Shown here: positions 14,967-22,793 of the stretch, one piece after another
How positions within the stretch are numbered: position 1 is the first letter of the stretch
How the letters are laid out: the number at the start of each line of letters is the position of its first letter
Source of the DNA: Cedecea lapagei
GTDB lineage: Bacteria; Pseudomonadota; Gammaproteobacteria; Enterobacterales; Enterobacteriaceae
Reading direction: 5' to 3'
DNA: 64,000 nucleotides
Assembly (NCBI RefSeq): GCF_900635955.1
Contig: NZ_LR134201.1
Span: forward strand, 3,410,001-3,474,000
Notes under the pieces: model-generated
What the model saw: only the letters and a program-made list of their open reading frames with translations
What the model was told of the DNA's origin: nothing
Databases searched by the model: none
Translations under genes and position numbers: made by a program

Positions 14967-15217
14967 TTTTTCTTCTTCAGCAGTTTACGCAATGCCTTGA
15001 TCTCGCGATCGTTTAAAGGCGTTACGCGCGCTTCTGAAGTGTGCTGGCTGTCCACGTCGTCTTCGTCAACACCCACATCACCGTCGATCTCATCAAAGGC
15101 TTTTGACAGAAGTCTCTCCGTTACGCTTGCCAGGGTTTCACTATTTTCTTCCGCATAGTGACGAATCTTCTCTTTTAACTCGATGCTTATTTTTACGTTC
15201 AGCGTAGCCGTCGTCAT
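14963..15217 (-). CDS. Probable ribbon-helix-helix DNA-binding protein
   Basis: This 84-residue protein begins MTTATLNVKISIELKEKIRH: a short beta strand followed by two amphipathic helices (to about residue 43, ...TLASVTERLLSKAFDE) as in MetJ/Arc or CopG-type repressors. An acidic linker (residues 43-58) leads to a very basic tail (KALRKLLKKKK). AAGGA precedes the ATG by 8 bp. The downstream 74-residue gene overlaps it by 4 bp. It could be an antitoxin/autorepressor or a maintenance protein; neither is proven by sequence alone. The surrounding sequence is A/T-rich, unlike the flanking genes. Confidence 0.7.
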   Translation of the reverse strand: MTTATLNVKISIELKEKIRHYAEENSETLASVTERLLSKAFDEIDGDVGVDEDDVDSQHTSEARVTPLNDREIKALRKLLKKKK

Positions 15218-15348
15218 TGCAAATCCTTAGTGCTTAAACAGAGGTTGATGTTTAATACTATAGAGAATAAATAAGATCCAGCCAGCGCGATAAATTTAAT
15301 ATTTCTGTCATAATTCAAATACCCGCAAAATATATCCGGGTTTAGCCA

Positions 15349-15795
15349 TTACAACGGCGGCAGTCTTCGTTTTACCGGCGTACTTTTAACAATAGAGGTA
15401 TTGCACTGGGCAAACTCGGCCAACTCATCAAGGATTTCATCCAGTTGCTCGATAGAGCGAATCACCAGCCGGATGATGAAGCAATCTTCGCCGGTAATTT
15501 TGTCGCATTCTATGCACTCAGGGATCGCCTGAATCATCTTCTCCACTTTATGCAGCATGCCAGGCAAAGGTTTCATTCGGACCAGCCCTTGCAGGGTATA
15601 GCCCAGCGCCGGCAAATTGGCGCTCATGGTGTAGCCGTTAATCACACCCCGCTCCTCAAGCCGCTTCACTCTTTCTGCCGTGCTCGGAGAAGAGAGACCA
15701 ATTTTTCCACTCAATACTTTCAGCGAGATACGGGCATCAGCCGCAAGAATAGTCAGAATATGCCTGTCGATCTCATCAGGAAGGTAATCACTCAT
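15349..15795 (-). CDS. Lrp/AsnC-family transcriptional regulator
   Basis: The 148-residue protein has the family's N-terminal helix-turn-helix (DRHILTILAADARISLKVLS, then GLSSPSTAERVKRLEERGVI) and a C-terminal RAM effector domain (about 70-140, with ECIECDKITGEDCFIIRLVI). Such regulators bind amino acids and form octamers on DNA. It is divergent from an EamA-type exporter gene with a perfect palindrome between, a common arrangement for amino-acid or drug exporters. It is clearly different from DecR at 24642. The effector is unknown. Confidence 0.88.
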   Translation of the reverse strand: MSDYLPDEIDRHILTILAADARISLKVLSGKIGLSSPSTAERVKRLEERGVINGYTMSANLPALGYTLQGLVRMKPLPGMLHKVEKMIQAIPECIECDKITGEDCFIIRLVIRSIEQLDEILDELAEFAQCNTSIVKSTPVKRRLPPL

Positions 15796-15868
15796 TTTTA
15801 TCTCATTTATAAAGGCAAAAGGATTTAACAGGCTAATTTTAGCACTTCAACGTGCCCATCGTAGCGTT

Positions 15869-15890
15869 CAGAATAAAGCTCTTTATTCTG
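15869..15890. promoter_or_regulatory. 22-bp palindrome, likely operator of the Lrp-type regulator
   Basis: CAGAATAAAG-CT-CTTTATTCTG is a perfect inverted repeat with 10-bp arms, ending 10 bp before the exporter ATG at 15901. Lrp-family sites are A/T-rich palindromes of this kind. Binding here would cover the ribosome site region or the promoter of the exporter. Confidence 0.6.
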
Positions 15891-15900
15891 GAGAAATAAA

Positions 15901-16794
15901 ATGACTCGTGAGATAAGAACCGGCAGCCTGCAAATGATTGCAGCGATGCTCATCTCCGGCACCATCGGCGCACTTGTCGTGTTTTCTCAGCAGCCTATCG
16001 CCAACGTCGTATTCTGGCGCTGCGTTTTTGCGACTCTTGCCCTCTTCATAATGGGCATGATTAGCGGTAACTGGCGCAGCCATTTGAACCGCAAGGTTGT
16101 CTTTATCGCTGCACTGGGCGGGGTGGCGCTGGTTGTGAACTGGCTTCTGCTTTTTGCTGCCTATTCGCGAACGTCCATCGGGCTGGCCACGGTGCTCTAC
16201 AATACGCAGCCGCTAATGCTGGTAGTCATGGGCGTTTTTATCCTTAAAGAGAGGGTAAGCCGCAGCAGGTGGCTCTGGCTGGGAGCCTCGTTTGTCGGCA
16301 TGCTGCTTGTGCTCTCGAGCGGGCTAAACCATAGCGGTAACAGCGGCTGGCTGTTGGGCATTGTGATGGCGCTGGGTGCCGCACTCTTTTATGCCCTGAC
16401 GGCGCTCATCACCCGCCAGCTGAAGGGCGTTCCTCCGCAGCAAATTGCTCTAGTTCAGGTGGCCGTAGGCACAATTTTGCTGCTGCCGCTGGTGGATTTT
16501 CAGCAGCCAATGACGCTTACCCATTGGGGCATCGTGGCGATGCTGGGCATACTTCATACCGGCGTGATGTACCAGCTGCTGTACGGCGCGATTCAAAAGC
16601 TGCCGACGTCGGTGACCGCTTCGCTCTCATTTATCTACCCGATTGTGGCGGTGGTGGTGGATCGCTTTGCCTTTAACCACAGCATGAGCCCGATTCAGTT
16701 TGTCGGTGGCGCAATGATTTTGCTGGCGGCAGCGGGGATCAACTTAGGGTGGGGAGAGAAACGTCGGTCTAAAACGGTGCTGGCAAAGGGGTAG
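15901..16794 (+). CDS. EamA/DMT-family transporter
   Basis: A 297-residue membrane protein with ten predicted helices in two EamA repeats (about 5-135 and 145-285) of the drug/metabolite transporter superfamily. It begins MTREIRTGSLQMIAAMLISG; CTGGAGAA precedes the ATG. Members export amino acids or other small metabolites; this one cannot be assigned to a substrate. The Lrp-type regulator transcribed away from it and the palindrome in the gap suggest amino-acid-controlled export. Its stop is 10 bp from the 3' end of the convergent 4.5S RNA gene. Confidence 0.88.
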   Translation: MTREIRTGSLQMIAAMLISGTIGALVVFSQQPIANVVFWRCVFATLALFIMGMISGNWRSHLNRKVVFIAALGGVALVVNWLLLFAAYSRTSIGLATVLYNTQPLMLVVMGVFILKERVSRSRWLWLGASFVGMLLVLSSGLNHSGNSGWLLGIVMALGAALFYALTALITRQLKGVPPQQIALVQVAVGTILLLPLVDFQQPMTLTHWGIVAMLGILHTGVMYQLLYGAIQKLPTSVTASLSFIYPIVAVVVDRFAFNHSMSPIQFVGGAMILLAAAGINLGWGEKRRSKTVLAKG

Positions 16795-16803
16795 GCCAGA
16801 ATT

Positions 16804-16917
16804 GGGTGGGGGCCCTGCCAGCTACATCCCGGCACACACGACGCCTGCTGCGGCTGCTTCCTTCCGGACCTGACCGAGTTCACAAGTTAGTGTTGCGGGA
16901 GAACCAACAGGGCCCCC
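16804..16917 (-). ncRNA. ffs: 4.5S RNA (bacterial signal recognition particle RNA)
   Basis: The minus strand from 16917 to 16804 is 114 nt, the length of mature E. coli 4.5S RNA. It starts GGGGGCCCTGTTGG, carries the conserved GTCCGGAAGGAAGCAGCC apical loop that binds Ffh, and ends GTAGCTGGCAGGGCCCCCACCC-like, closing a long hairpin. It targets inner-membrane proteins to the membrane with Ffh and FtsY. Its position before atl is the E. coli one. Confidence 0.97.
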
Positions 16918-16949
16918 ATTGAGAGCGTTGTTATCCAACGCGCAGGCGC

Positions 16950-16978
16950 ATTATCCACATAGCCCCCGGCAATTGCAA
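16950..16978 (-). promoter_or_regulatory. ffs promoter
   Basis: On the minus strand TTGCAA (16978-16973) and GATAAT (16955-16950) are separated by 17 bp, followed by a G/C-rich GCGCC discriminator typical of stable-RNA promoters. Confidence 0.8.
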
Positions 16979-17081
16979 GCCGGTGGCGGTCAGGTGTTGG
17001 TTTATTGCGCATCAGCGGTTTAGGTTGGTACTTTCCCCGTCAGCCGATTATCCTTAGAAACGATTTTGTCAGGAGTTGACT

Positions 17082-17393
17082 ATGGATAATCACGATTCCT
17101 TCCCACAGCGGGTTTACCAGATTGTTGCCGCCATTCCTGAAGGTTACGTTACTACCTACGGTGAAATTGCAGCACTTGCCGGGTCGCCCAGAGCCGCTCG
17201 CCAGGTCGGAGGCGTGCTTAAGCGTCTGCCGGAAGGCAGCCGTTTACCGTGGCACCGAGTGGTGAACCGACAGGGTGTTATCTCGCTGACCGGGCCGGAT
17301 CTCCAGCGTCAACGCCAGGCGCTGCTGTCAGAAGGTGTGATGGTGTCGGGTGATGGTCATATCGATATGCTGCGCTATCGCTGGCGCTATTAA
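17082..17393 (+). CDS. atl: Alkyltransferase-like protein Atl (YbaZ)
   Basis: Atl binds O6-alkylguanine in DNA and flags it for nucleotide excision repair. The 103-residue protein is the MGMT C-terminal fold with PWHRVV where true alkyltransferases have PCHR, so W57 replaces the alkyl-acceptor cysteine: it cannot transfer the alkyl group. The DNA-binding SPRAARQVGGVLKRLP segment is intact. AGGAG at 17071 lies 6 bp before the ATG at 17082; a TTG two codons upstream touches the SD and is unlikely. It is shorter at the N-terminus than the annotated E. coli protein. Confidence 0.92.
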   Translation: MDNHDSFPQRVYQIVAAIPEGYVTTYGEIAALAGSPRAARQVGGVLKRLPEGSRLPWHRVVNRQGVISLTGPDLQRQRQALLSEGVMVSGDGHIDMLRYRWRY

Positions 17394-17394
17394 A

Positions 17395-17416
17395 AACGCC
17401 CCCATCCGGGGGCGTT
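17395..17416 (-). terminator. ybaY terminator, shared by convergent atl
   Basis: AACGCCCCC (17395-17403) pairs with GGGGGCGTT (17108-offset arm at 17408-17416); on the minus strand it is followed by TTTTTAAT, an intrinsic terminator for ybaY. It also begins 2 bp after the atl stop. Confidence 0.8.
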
Positions 17417-17421
17417 AAACG

Positions 17422-17994
17422 TTAGTACGTTGTTGGCGCGGGTACCGCTGAAGATGGCGTTACCTGAGTCGGAGAGGTTGAAGGCACGCTCGCTGCTGCC
17501 CCACCGCCCTGCTGGGCCGGAATAGCCGTATTTTGTACCGGCACCAGCGTCAGATCGGCCTTCGTCCCGCCCTGGTTGATGACCGGCTGGAAGGTATCGG
17601 TGATAAACATTAGCTTACCGTCAACGGTAATGGCTGCGCTAAGCAGGATACGCGCGTTCGGCTGAATATCAGACGGGTTGAACGGTATCACGAAGCTGAA
17701 AGGCGCCTGTTTACCTTCGGTACGCACGACTTTTTGCGCAATCACTTTAGATGGCGCATCGGCCAGTGAAGCGTCTGAAACGGTCACCGTTAGCACCGCA
17801 TCCGGCGGCAGGGCAACCCGCTGACGGATCCAAGCCGTACCGGAGACATTAGGCAAGGCGATAGAAGATTGCTGGGCAGACGCGGCACCGGCGGAGGCAC
17901 TCGGTGCAGGCGTAGGAACATCAGCACTTTTATGTGCACAACCTGCAACGGCAACCGCGATGGCCAAAGCACTTAACATAGGCACGAGTTTCAT
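17422..17994 (-). CDS. ybaY: YbaY family lipoprotein
   Basis: A 190-residue lipoprotein (E. coli length). The signal peptide MKLVPMLSALAIAVAVAGC ends in a VAGC lipobox with lipidated C19; the residue after Cys is Ala, which fits outer-membrane sorting. A Ser/Ala/Pro-rich linker follows, then a beta-rich YbaY domain (about 50-155: SGTAWIRQRVALPPDAVLTV), and a low-complexity tail rich in Pro, Ser and Thr. The function is unknown beyond the cell-envelope location. It is divergent from tesB and shares a terminator hairpin with atl. Confidence 0.92.
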   Translation of the reverse strand: MKLVPMLSALAIAVAVAGCAHKSADVPTPAPSASAGAASAQQSSIALPNVSGTAWIRQRVALPPDAVLTVTVSDASLADAPSKVIAQKVVRTEGKQAPFSFVIPFNPSDIQPNARILLSAAITVDGKLMFITDTFQPVINQGGTKADLTLVPVQNTAIPAQQGGGAAASVPSTSPTQVTPSSAVPAPTTY

Positions 17995-18193
17995 TGATTT
18001 TTTCTCCTTATTATCAATGTAGCGCCGGGGACGAACCCCGATGAAAAACACGCGTAACGGCTTAAGTGTGGCACAGATCACTTAATTCTGCTTAAAACCA
18101 GGAATGTTCCCAGCCCCGACTCGTTAAATGCGCGGTTTGCGGGCATGTTATAATCACCGCAATTGCCACATTCCCCCTTATTGAGGACATTTT

Positions 18194-19054
18194 ATGAGTC
18201 AGGCGCTCAGCAATTTATTGGCGTTACTTAACCTGGAAAAAATTGAAGAGGGACTGTTCCGTGGCCAAAGCGAAGATTTAGGCTTACGCCAGGTATTTGG
18301 CGGGCAAGTGGTCGGCCAGGCGCTTTATGCGGCAAAAGAAACCGTGCCGGAAGAGAGGCTGGTCCACTCGTTCCACAGCTACTTTTTACGCCCGGGCGAC
18401 AGCCAAAAACCTATCGTTTATGACGTTGAAACCCTGCGTGACGGCAACAGCTTCAGCGCTCGCCGCGTCGCTGCGGTGCAAAACGGAAAGCCGATTTTTT
18501 ATATGACCGCGTCATTCCAGGCGCCAGAGCCTGGCTATGAGCACCAGAAAGAGATGCCGCCTGCGCCAAAGCCTGACGGTCTGGTATCTGAAACGGATAT
18601 CGCCCGTTCGCTGGAGAAATTCCTGCCGCCGCAGGCAAAAGAGAAGTTTCTCAGCGAAAAGCCGCTGGAAATTCGCCCGGTGGTATTCCATAACCCGCTC
18701 AAAGGCCACGTAGATCAGCCTGCTCGCCAGGTCTGGATCCGCGCTAACGGCAGCATGCCGCAGGATCTCCGCGTGCATCAGTATCTGCTCGGCTATGCCT
18801 CAGACTTTAACTTCCTGCCGGTTGCCCTGCAGCCCCATGGCGTAGGTTTCCTCGAGCCGGGTATGCAGGTCGCCACTATCGATCATTCCATGTGGTTCCA
18901 CCGCCCCTTCGACATGAACGACTGGCTGCTTTACAGCGTGGAAAGTACATCGGCTTCGAGCGCTCGCGGCTTTGTGCGCGGAGAGTTTTATACTCAGGAT
19001 GGTGTGCTGGTGGCTTCTACCGTTCAGGAAGGCGTGATGCGTCATCGCGGGTAG
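18194..19054 (+). CDS. tesB: Acyl-CoA thioesterase II TesB
   Basis: TesB hydrolyses medium- and long-chain acyl-CoAs to free fatty acids and CoA. The 286 residues match E. coli and form a double hot-dog fold. The first half holds GGQVVGQALYAA and HSFHSYFLRPGD; the second holds the catalytic region LGYASDFNFLPVALQPHG with the Asp (SDFN) and later Thr/Gln residues of the TesB triad. TTGAGGACA precedes the ATG. It is a single gene, converging on amtB with a hairpin between. Confidence 0.95.
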   Translation: MSQALSNLLALLNLEKIEEGLFRGQSEDLGLRQVFGGQVVGQALYAAKETVPEERLVHSFHSYFLRPGDSQKPIVYDVETLRDGNSFSARRVAAVQNGKPIFYMTASFQAPEPGYEHQKEMPPAPKPDGLVSETDIARSLEKFLPPQAKEKFLSEKPLEIRPVVFHNPLKGHVDQPARQVWIRANGSMPQDLRVHQYLLGYASDFNFLPVALQPHGVGFLEPGMQVATIDHSMWFHRPFDMNDWLLYSVESTSASSARGFVRGEFYTQDGVLVASTVQEGVMRHRG

Positions 19055-19055
19055 T

Positions 19056-19083
19056 GAAAAACCTCGCCCTGGCGGGCGAGGTT
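19056..19083 (-). terminator. amtB terminator
   Basis: AACCTCGCCC (19060-19069) pairs with GGGCGAGGTT (19074-19083). On the minus strand TTTTTC follows the stem, so it ends glnK-amtB; it also serves the end of tesB. Confidence 0.8.
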
Positions 19084-19094
19084 CTCAGGACTGA

Positions 19095-20387
19095 TTAGCT
19101 GTTGTAAGCGTTTTCGCCGTGGCTGTTGACGTCCAGGCCTTCACGCTCTTGCTCTTCTGGTACACGCAGCCCAACGGTCAGGTCAGCAATTTTGAACGCG
19201 ATAAACGCGACAACGCCTGACCATACGATGGTGATAGCGACGCTCTCCAGCTGAACCAGAACCTGATGCCCCATGGTCACGCCTTCGGCGTAACCTACGC
19301 CACCCAGAGAAGTTGCCGCGAAGATACCGGTCATGATGCAGCCGATGATGCCGCACACGCCGTGCACGCCGAACACATCACAAGGGTCATCAACGTTGAG
19401 CCATTTTTTCAGCGTTGTCACACCCCACAGGCCGGCCAAGCCAACAACCAGACCAATCAGCAGCGCGCCGCCCACGCCAACGTAACCACACGCTGGAGTA
19501 ATACCTACCAGACCTGCAATAGCACCGGAACAGGCGCCCAGCAGAGAAGGTTTACCGCGCAGCGCCCACTCGCCAAAGACCCAGGAGAGGATAGCACCCG
19601 CAGTTGCCACAACGGTGTTCACAAACGCCAGGGCAGCAATCTCATTGGCGGCGCTTGCGGAGCCGGCGTTAAAGCCAAACCAGCCGAAGTACAGGATTGC
19701 GGTACCGATAAACACCATTGGCAGGTTGTGTGGCTTGAAAGCTTCTTTGCCGAAGCCAACGCGTTTACCCACCAGGTAAGCGCCCACCAAGCCAGCAACA
19801 GCGGCGTTAATGTGCACCACGGTACCACCGGCGAAGTCCAGCGCGCCATGGGTCGCAAGGATACCGCCGCCCCATACCATATGCGCAATCGGCACATAGG
19901 AAAGCGTCAGCCAAACGGCCGCAAAAATCACTACCGCAGAGAAGCGCACGCGCTCGGAGAGGGAGCCGACGACCAGGCCTACGGTGATACAGGCGAAGGA
20001 GCCCTGGAACGCAACGTGAATATACTGGTAGAAGGTCCCCATCAGCGCTTTCAGCGGGATGTTTTTCAGCATCACCCAGTCAAAGCTACCGAAGAAATTG
20101 TTGCCGGTATCAAACGCCAGGCTGTAGCCGTAAACCACCCACAGTACGCACACCAGCGCGAAAGTGACGGAGATTTGCGTCAGCATCGACAGCACGTTTT
20201 TGGCACGAATCAGGCCGCCGTAGAACAGCGCCAGGCCTGGGATGGTCATAAACAGCACCAGCGCGGTGCATATCATCATAAAGGCGTTATCGGCTTTGTC
20301 CGCGACCGCAGGCGCGTCCGCAGCGAAGGCGAGCGCCGGCAGCAATGCCAGCCCACCTGAACCAAGAAGTGCAGCTAGTTTTTTCAT
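19095..20387 (-). CDS. amtB: Ammonium transporter AmtB
   Basis: AmtB is the trimeric inner-membrane ammonium channel. The protein (430 residues from MKKLAALLGS; 428 in E. coli) has a cleavable signal peptide ending LPALAFAADA, then eleven helices. Family motifs include DFAGGTVVHINAAVAGLVGA with the first pore histidine and FGVHGVCGIIG with the second. The C-terminal tail GLRVPEEQEREGLDVNSHG is the GlnK-binding region. I prefer the third in-frame ATG (20387), which is best spaced from GGGATGAG. It is the second gene of glnK-amtB, controlled by nitrogen through a sigma-54 promoter. Confidence 0.95.
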   Translation of the reverse strand: MKKLAALLGSGGLALLPALAFAADAPAVADKADNAFMMICTALVLFMTIPGLALFYGGLIRAKNVLSMLTQISVTFALVCVLWVVYGYSLAFDTGNNFFGSFDWVMLKNIPLKALMGTFYQYIHVAFQGSFACITVGLVVGSLSERVRFSAVVIFAAVWLTLSYVPIAHMVWGGGILATHGALDFAGGTVVHINAAVAGLVGAYLVGKRVGFGKEAFKPHNLPMVFIGTAILYFGWFGFNAGSASAANEIAALAFVNTVVATAGAILSWVFGEWALRGKPSLLGACSGAIAGLVGITPACGYVGVGGALLIGLVVGLAGLWGVTTLKKWLNVDDPCDVFGVHGVCGIIGCIMTGIFAATSLGGVGYAEGVTMGHQVLVQLESVAITIVWSGVVAFIAFKIADLTVGLRVPEEQEREGLDVNSHGENAYNS

Positions 20388-20418
20388 TTTTCTCATCCCA
20401 ATCAAGGCTTACCAGCAG

Positions 20419-20757
20419 TTACAGAGCGGCTTCGTCGGCTTCGCCGGTACGAATACGAATAACGCGTTGCAGTTCTGCAACGAAGATTTTCCCGTCACCG
20501 ATTTTGCCGGTGTAGGCGGCTTTGCTGATCACGTCGATAACTTCATCGAGCTGATCGTCAGCAATAGCGACATCAATTTTTACTTTGGGCAGGAAGTTGA
20601 CGCTGTACTCGGCACCACGGTAAAGCTCCGCATGGCCTTTCTGGCGGCCGAAACCTTTAACTTCGGTCACGGTAAGCCCTTGAATACCGATTGAAGAGAG
20701 TGCTTCACGCACGTCTTCAAGTTTGAACGGTTTGATTACCACGGTGACCAGCTTCAT
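20419..20757 (-). CDS. glnK: PII nitrogen-signalling protein GlnK
   Basis: GlnK binds ATP/ADP and 2-oxoglutarate, blocks AmtB when ammonium is ample, and modulates NtrB. The 112 residues are a standard PII fold. The T-loop LYRGAEYSVNFLPK carries Y51, the uridylylation site; the B-loop TGKIGDGKIFV is intact. GGGGAGAGG precedes the start. A sigma-54 promoter lies about 50 bp upstream, and amtB follows 31 bp downstream. Confidence 0.97.
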   Translation of the reverse strand: MKLVTVVIKPFKLEDVREALSSIGIQGLTVTEVKGFGRQKGHAELYRGAEYSVNFLPKVKIDVAIADDQLDEVIDVISKAAYTGKIGDGKIFVAELQRVIRIRTGEADEAAL

Positions 20758-20805
20758 AAATCCTCTCCCCTCAGAATTAGGTTGTTACCTGCACGTAGAG
20801 AGCAA

Positions 20806-20821
20806 AGCAAAGCTCATGCCA
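20806..20821 (-). promoter_or_regulatory. Sigma-54 promoter of glnK-amtB
   Basis: On the minus strand TGGCATG-AGCT-TTGCT matches the -24/-12 consensus TGGCACG-N4-TTGCW with the invariant GG and GC exactly 10 bp apart. It is about 50 bp upstream of glnK. Confidence 0.88.
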
Positions 20822-20921
20822 GGAATAAAAAAGCGGCAGGATTCAGCACGTTTTCAGGCTTCTGGCGGGTTACCGGAATGCGGCATCGGCAAGTGTGATT
20901 GGACGGGATTCGTCTGAAAAG

Positions 20922-20959
20922 AAAAAACGCACCACTGCGGTGCAGGATGCGTTTTTGTG
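20922..20959 (-). terminator. mdlB terminator containing an NtrC-like palindrome
   Basis: AAAAACGCA (20923-20931) pairs with TGCGTTTTT (20948-20956), giving a T-flanked terminator 60 bp after mdlB. The inside and left arm read TGCACCG-CAG-TGGTGCG on the minus strand (20944-20928), close to the NtrC site TGCACCA-N3-TGGTGCA and about 115 bp upstream of the sigma-54 promoter. It may serve both roles. Confidence 0.65.
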
Positions 20960-21017
20960 TTGCACCAATGCGGAGAAGCATCGGTTTTTCAGGGGGGCGT
21001 TGCCTGCTTGTGGTGCA

Positions 21018-22793
21018 TCAGGCGGTAAGCGACTCTTCCTGCGCGGCGGCGGCAAGCTCCTCGCCCGCCAGCTGTAGCTGATACATCTGCCAGTAACGCC
21101 CCTGCTGCGCCAGCAGTTCACCGTGGGTGCCCCGCTCCACGGCCTGGCCGCGATGCAGCACCAGAATGGTGTCAGCGTCGGTAATGGTAGACAGCCTGTG
21201 GGCAATGACCACCAGCGTGGTGTGCTGACGGACCACCGCCAGCGCGCGCTGAATAGCCTGTTCTGTCCCGGAGTCAATGTTCGCCGTCGCCTCATCGAGG
21301 ATCAGGATCTGCGGCGCTTCAACCAGAACACGCGCCAGGGCAAGCAGCTGCTTCTGGCCGACGGAGAGATTATTTCCTTGCTCGCCCAGGCGAGTATGGA
21401 TGCCCTCCGGCAGCGCACGAGCCAGCTCCGCAAGCTGAACCGTCTCCAGCGCCTGCCAGACCGCCGCTTCGCTGATATCACGCCCCAGGGTGACGTTGGC
21501 GAAGAACGAGTCGGCCATCACCACCGGATCCTGCTGTACCATAGCCACGCCGCGACGCAGCGTTTCATGGCTGAGGGAGTCAAGCGGCCTGCCATCAAGG
21601 CGTATTTCGCCTTTCGTTAACGGGTAATACCCCATCAGCAGGTTTGCCAGGGTACTTTTCCCGCTCCCGGTGTGCCCGACCAGCGCAATAAAGCTGCGGG
21701 AAGGCACTTCAAGGTTAATGTCCTGCAGCACCAGCCGGTCGCCGCGATAGGCAAACGATACGTTGTCGACGGAGATAGACCCGCTGGCTAGCGGGCGGTT
21801 GTCGTTGCCGTAATCCTGGCGCTTGCCGTCCATCAGCTCAAACACGCGCTCGCCGGCAACCACCGCCTGCTGGAGGATCGACTGCTGAGTCGTTAATTCG
21901 ATCAGCGGTTCGTTCAGGCGGCCAAGGTAGTTAATAAACGCATACAGTACGCCGACTTCAATGGTGCCCCGGGAAGTGAAGCCGAACAGCATCAGCAGAC
22001 CGCAAAGGATCATCGCAGAAAACAGGCTCAGCAGCGGGCGCAAAAGCCAGCCGTCGAGCCGCAGCGTTTGCATACGCGCCAGATAATGGGAGCGGCTCGC
22101 CTGCCCCATTCGCTCGCCAAAGCGAGCCTGCTGACGGAACTGCTGAATCACGCTCATGCCGTTGATGACTTCGTTAAATCCGTCGTTAATGTCCGCCAGG
22201 TAACTGCGTACACGGCGCACAATCGGCGTGCTGTAGCGCTGGTAGATAAACATCACGGCAATCACCGCCGGGAAAATGGTTATCGCCACCAGCGCCATGC
22301 GCCAGTCGAGCGTAAACATCGCTACCAGCATAGCGCCGATCAGCGCTGCGCTGCGCAGTACCGTCGCCACCACCGTGACATACAGGTCGCGAATCACCTC
22401 GGTGTCGTTGGTGACGCGGGAAATAAGCTGCCCGACAGGCTGAGTGTCAAACGCGCTCAAAGGCTGACGCAGCGCGGCGTCCATCACGTCGGTTCGCAGT
22501 TTTTGCACCACGCCTACGGCCGCTTTGTTAAACAGCAGGGCCTGGAGATAGTGCAGCCCGGCGGCGCTTATCGACAGCAGAATGTAGGCGACGGCCAGCC
22601 CGGCGGCGAGGCCAAGCGGCATCTGATTTTTGGCGACCATGTTATCGATGAAGTAGCTGACCAGCACCGGCCCAGAGACTTCCGCAGCTGCCGCGACCCA
22701 AAGCATCAGCATCGCGCCAGCCAGCGGTTTACGCCAGGGCGATCCGTAGGCCAGCAGACGTTTGATCGTTGGCCACTGTTGTTTACGACTCAT
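21018..22793 (-). CDS. mdlB: ABC exporter half-transporter MdlB
   Basis: MdlB is a 591-residue ABC half-transporter: six-helix transmembrane domain (about 20-310), then the nucleotide-binding domain with Walker A GHTGSGKST, signature LSVGQKQ (degenerate, as in E. coli MdlB) and Walker B ILILDEA. It starts MSRKQQWPTIKRLL and overlaps the end of mdlA by 11 bp; the longer frame upstream is inside mdlA. It most likely forms a heterodimer with MdlA. Substrate is not established. Confidence 0.94.
   Translation of the reverse strand: MSRKQQWPTIKRLLAYGSPWRKPLAGAMLMLWVAAAAEVSGPVLVSYFIDNMVAKNQMPLGLAAGLAVAYILLSISAAGLHYLQALLFNKAAVGVVQKLRTDVMDAALRQPLSAFDTQPVGQLISRVTNDTEVIRDLYVTVVATVLRSAALIGAMLVAMFTLDWRMALVAITIFPAVIAVMFIYQRYSTPIVRRVRSYLADINDGFNEVINGMSVIQQFRQQARFGERMGQASRSHYLARMQTLRLDGWLLRPLLSLFSAMILCGLLMLFGFTSRGTIEVGVLYAFINYLGRLNEPLIELTTQQSILQQAVVAGERVFELMDGKRQDYGNDNRPLASGSISVDNVSFAYRGDRLVLQDINLEVPSRSFIALVGHTGSGKSTLANLLMGYYPLTKGEIRLDGRPLDSLSHETLRRGVAMVQQDPVVMADSFFANVTLGRDISEAAVWQALETVQLAELARALPEGIHTRLGEQGNNLSVGQKQLLALARVLVEAPQILILDEATANIDSGTEQAIQRALAVVRQHTTLVVIAHRLSTITDADTILVLHRGQAVERGTHGELLAQQGRYWQMYQLQLAGEELAAAAQEESLTA

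Noticed and set aside
19266..20360. 364-codon open frame opposite amtB
   Set aside because: Antisense shadow of AmtB, rich in His/Gln/Arg as expected from the reversed codon pattern.
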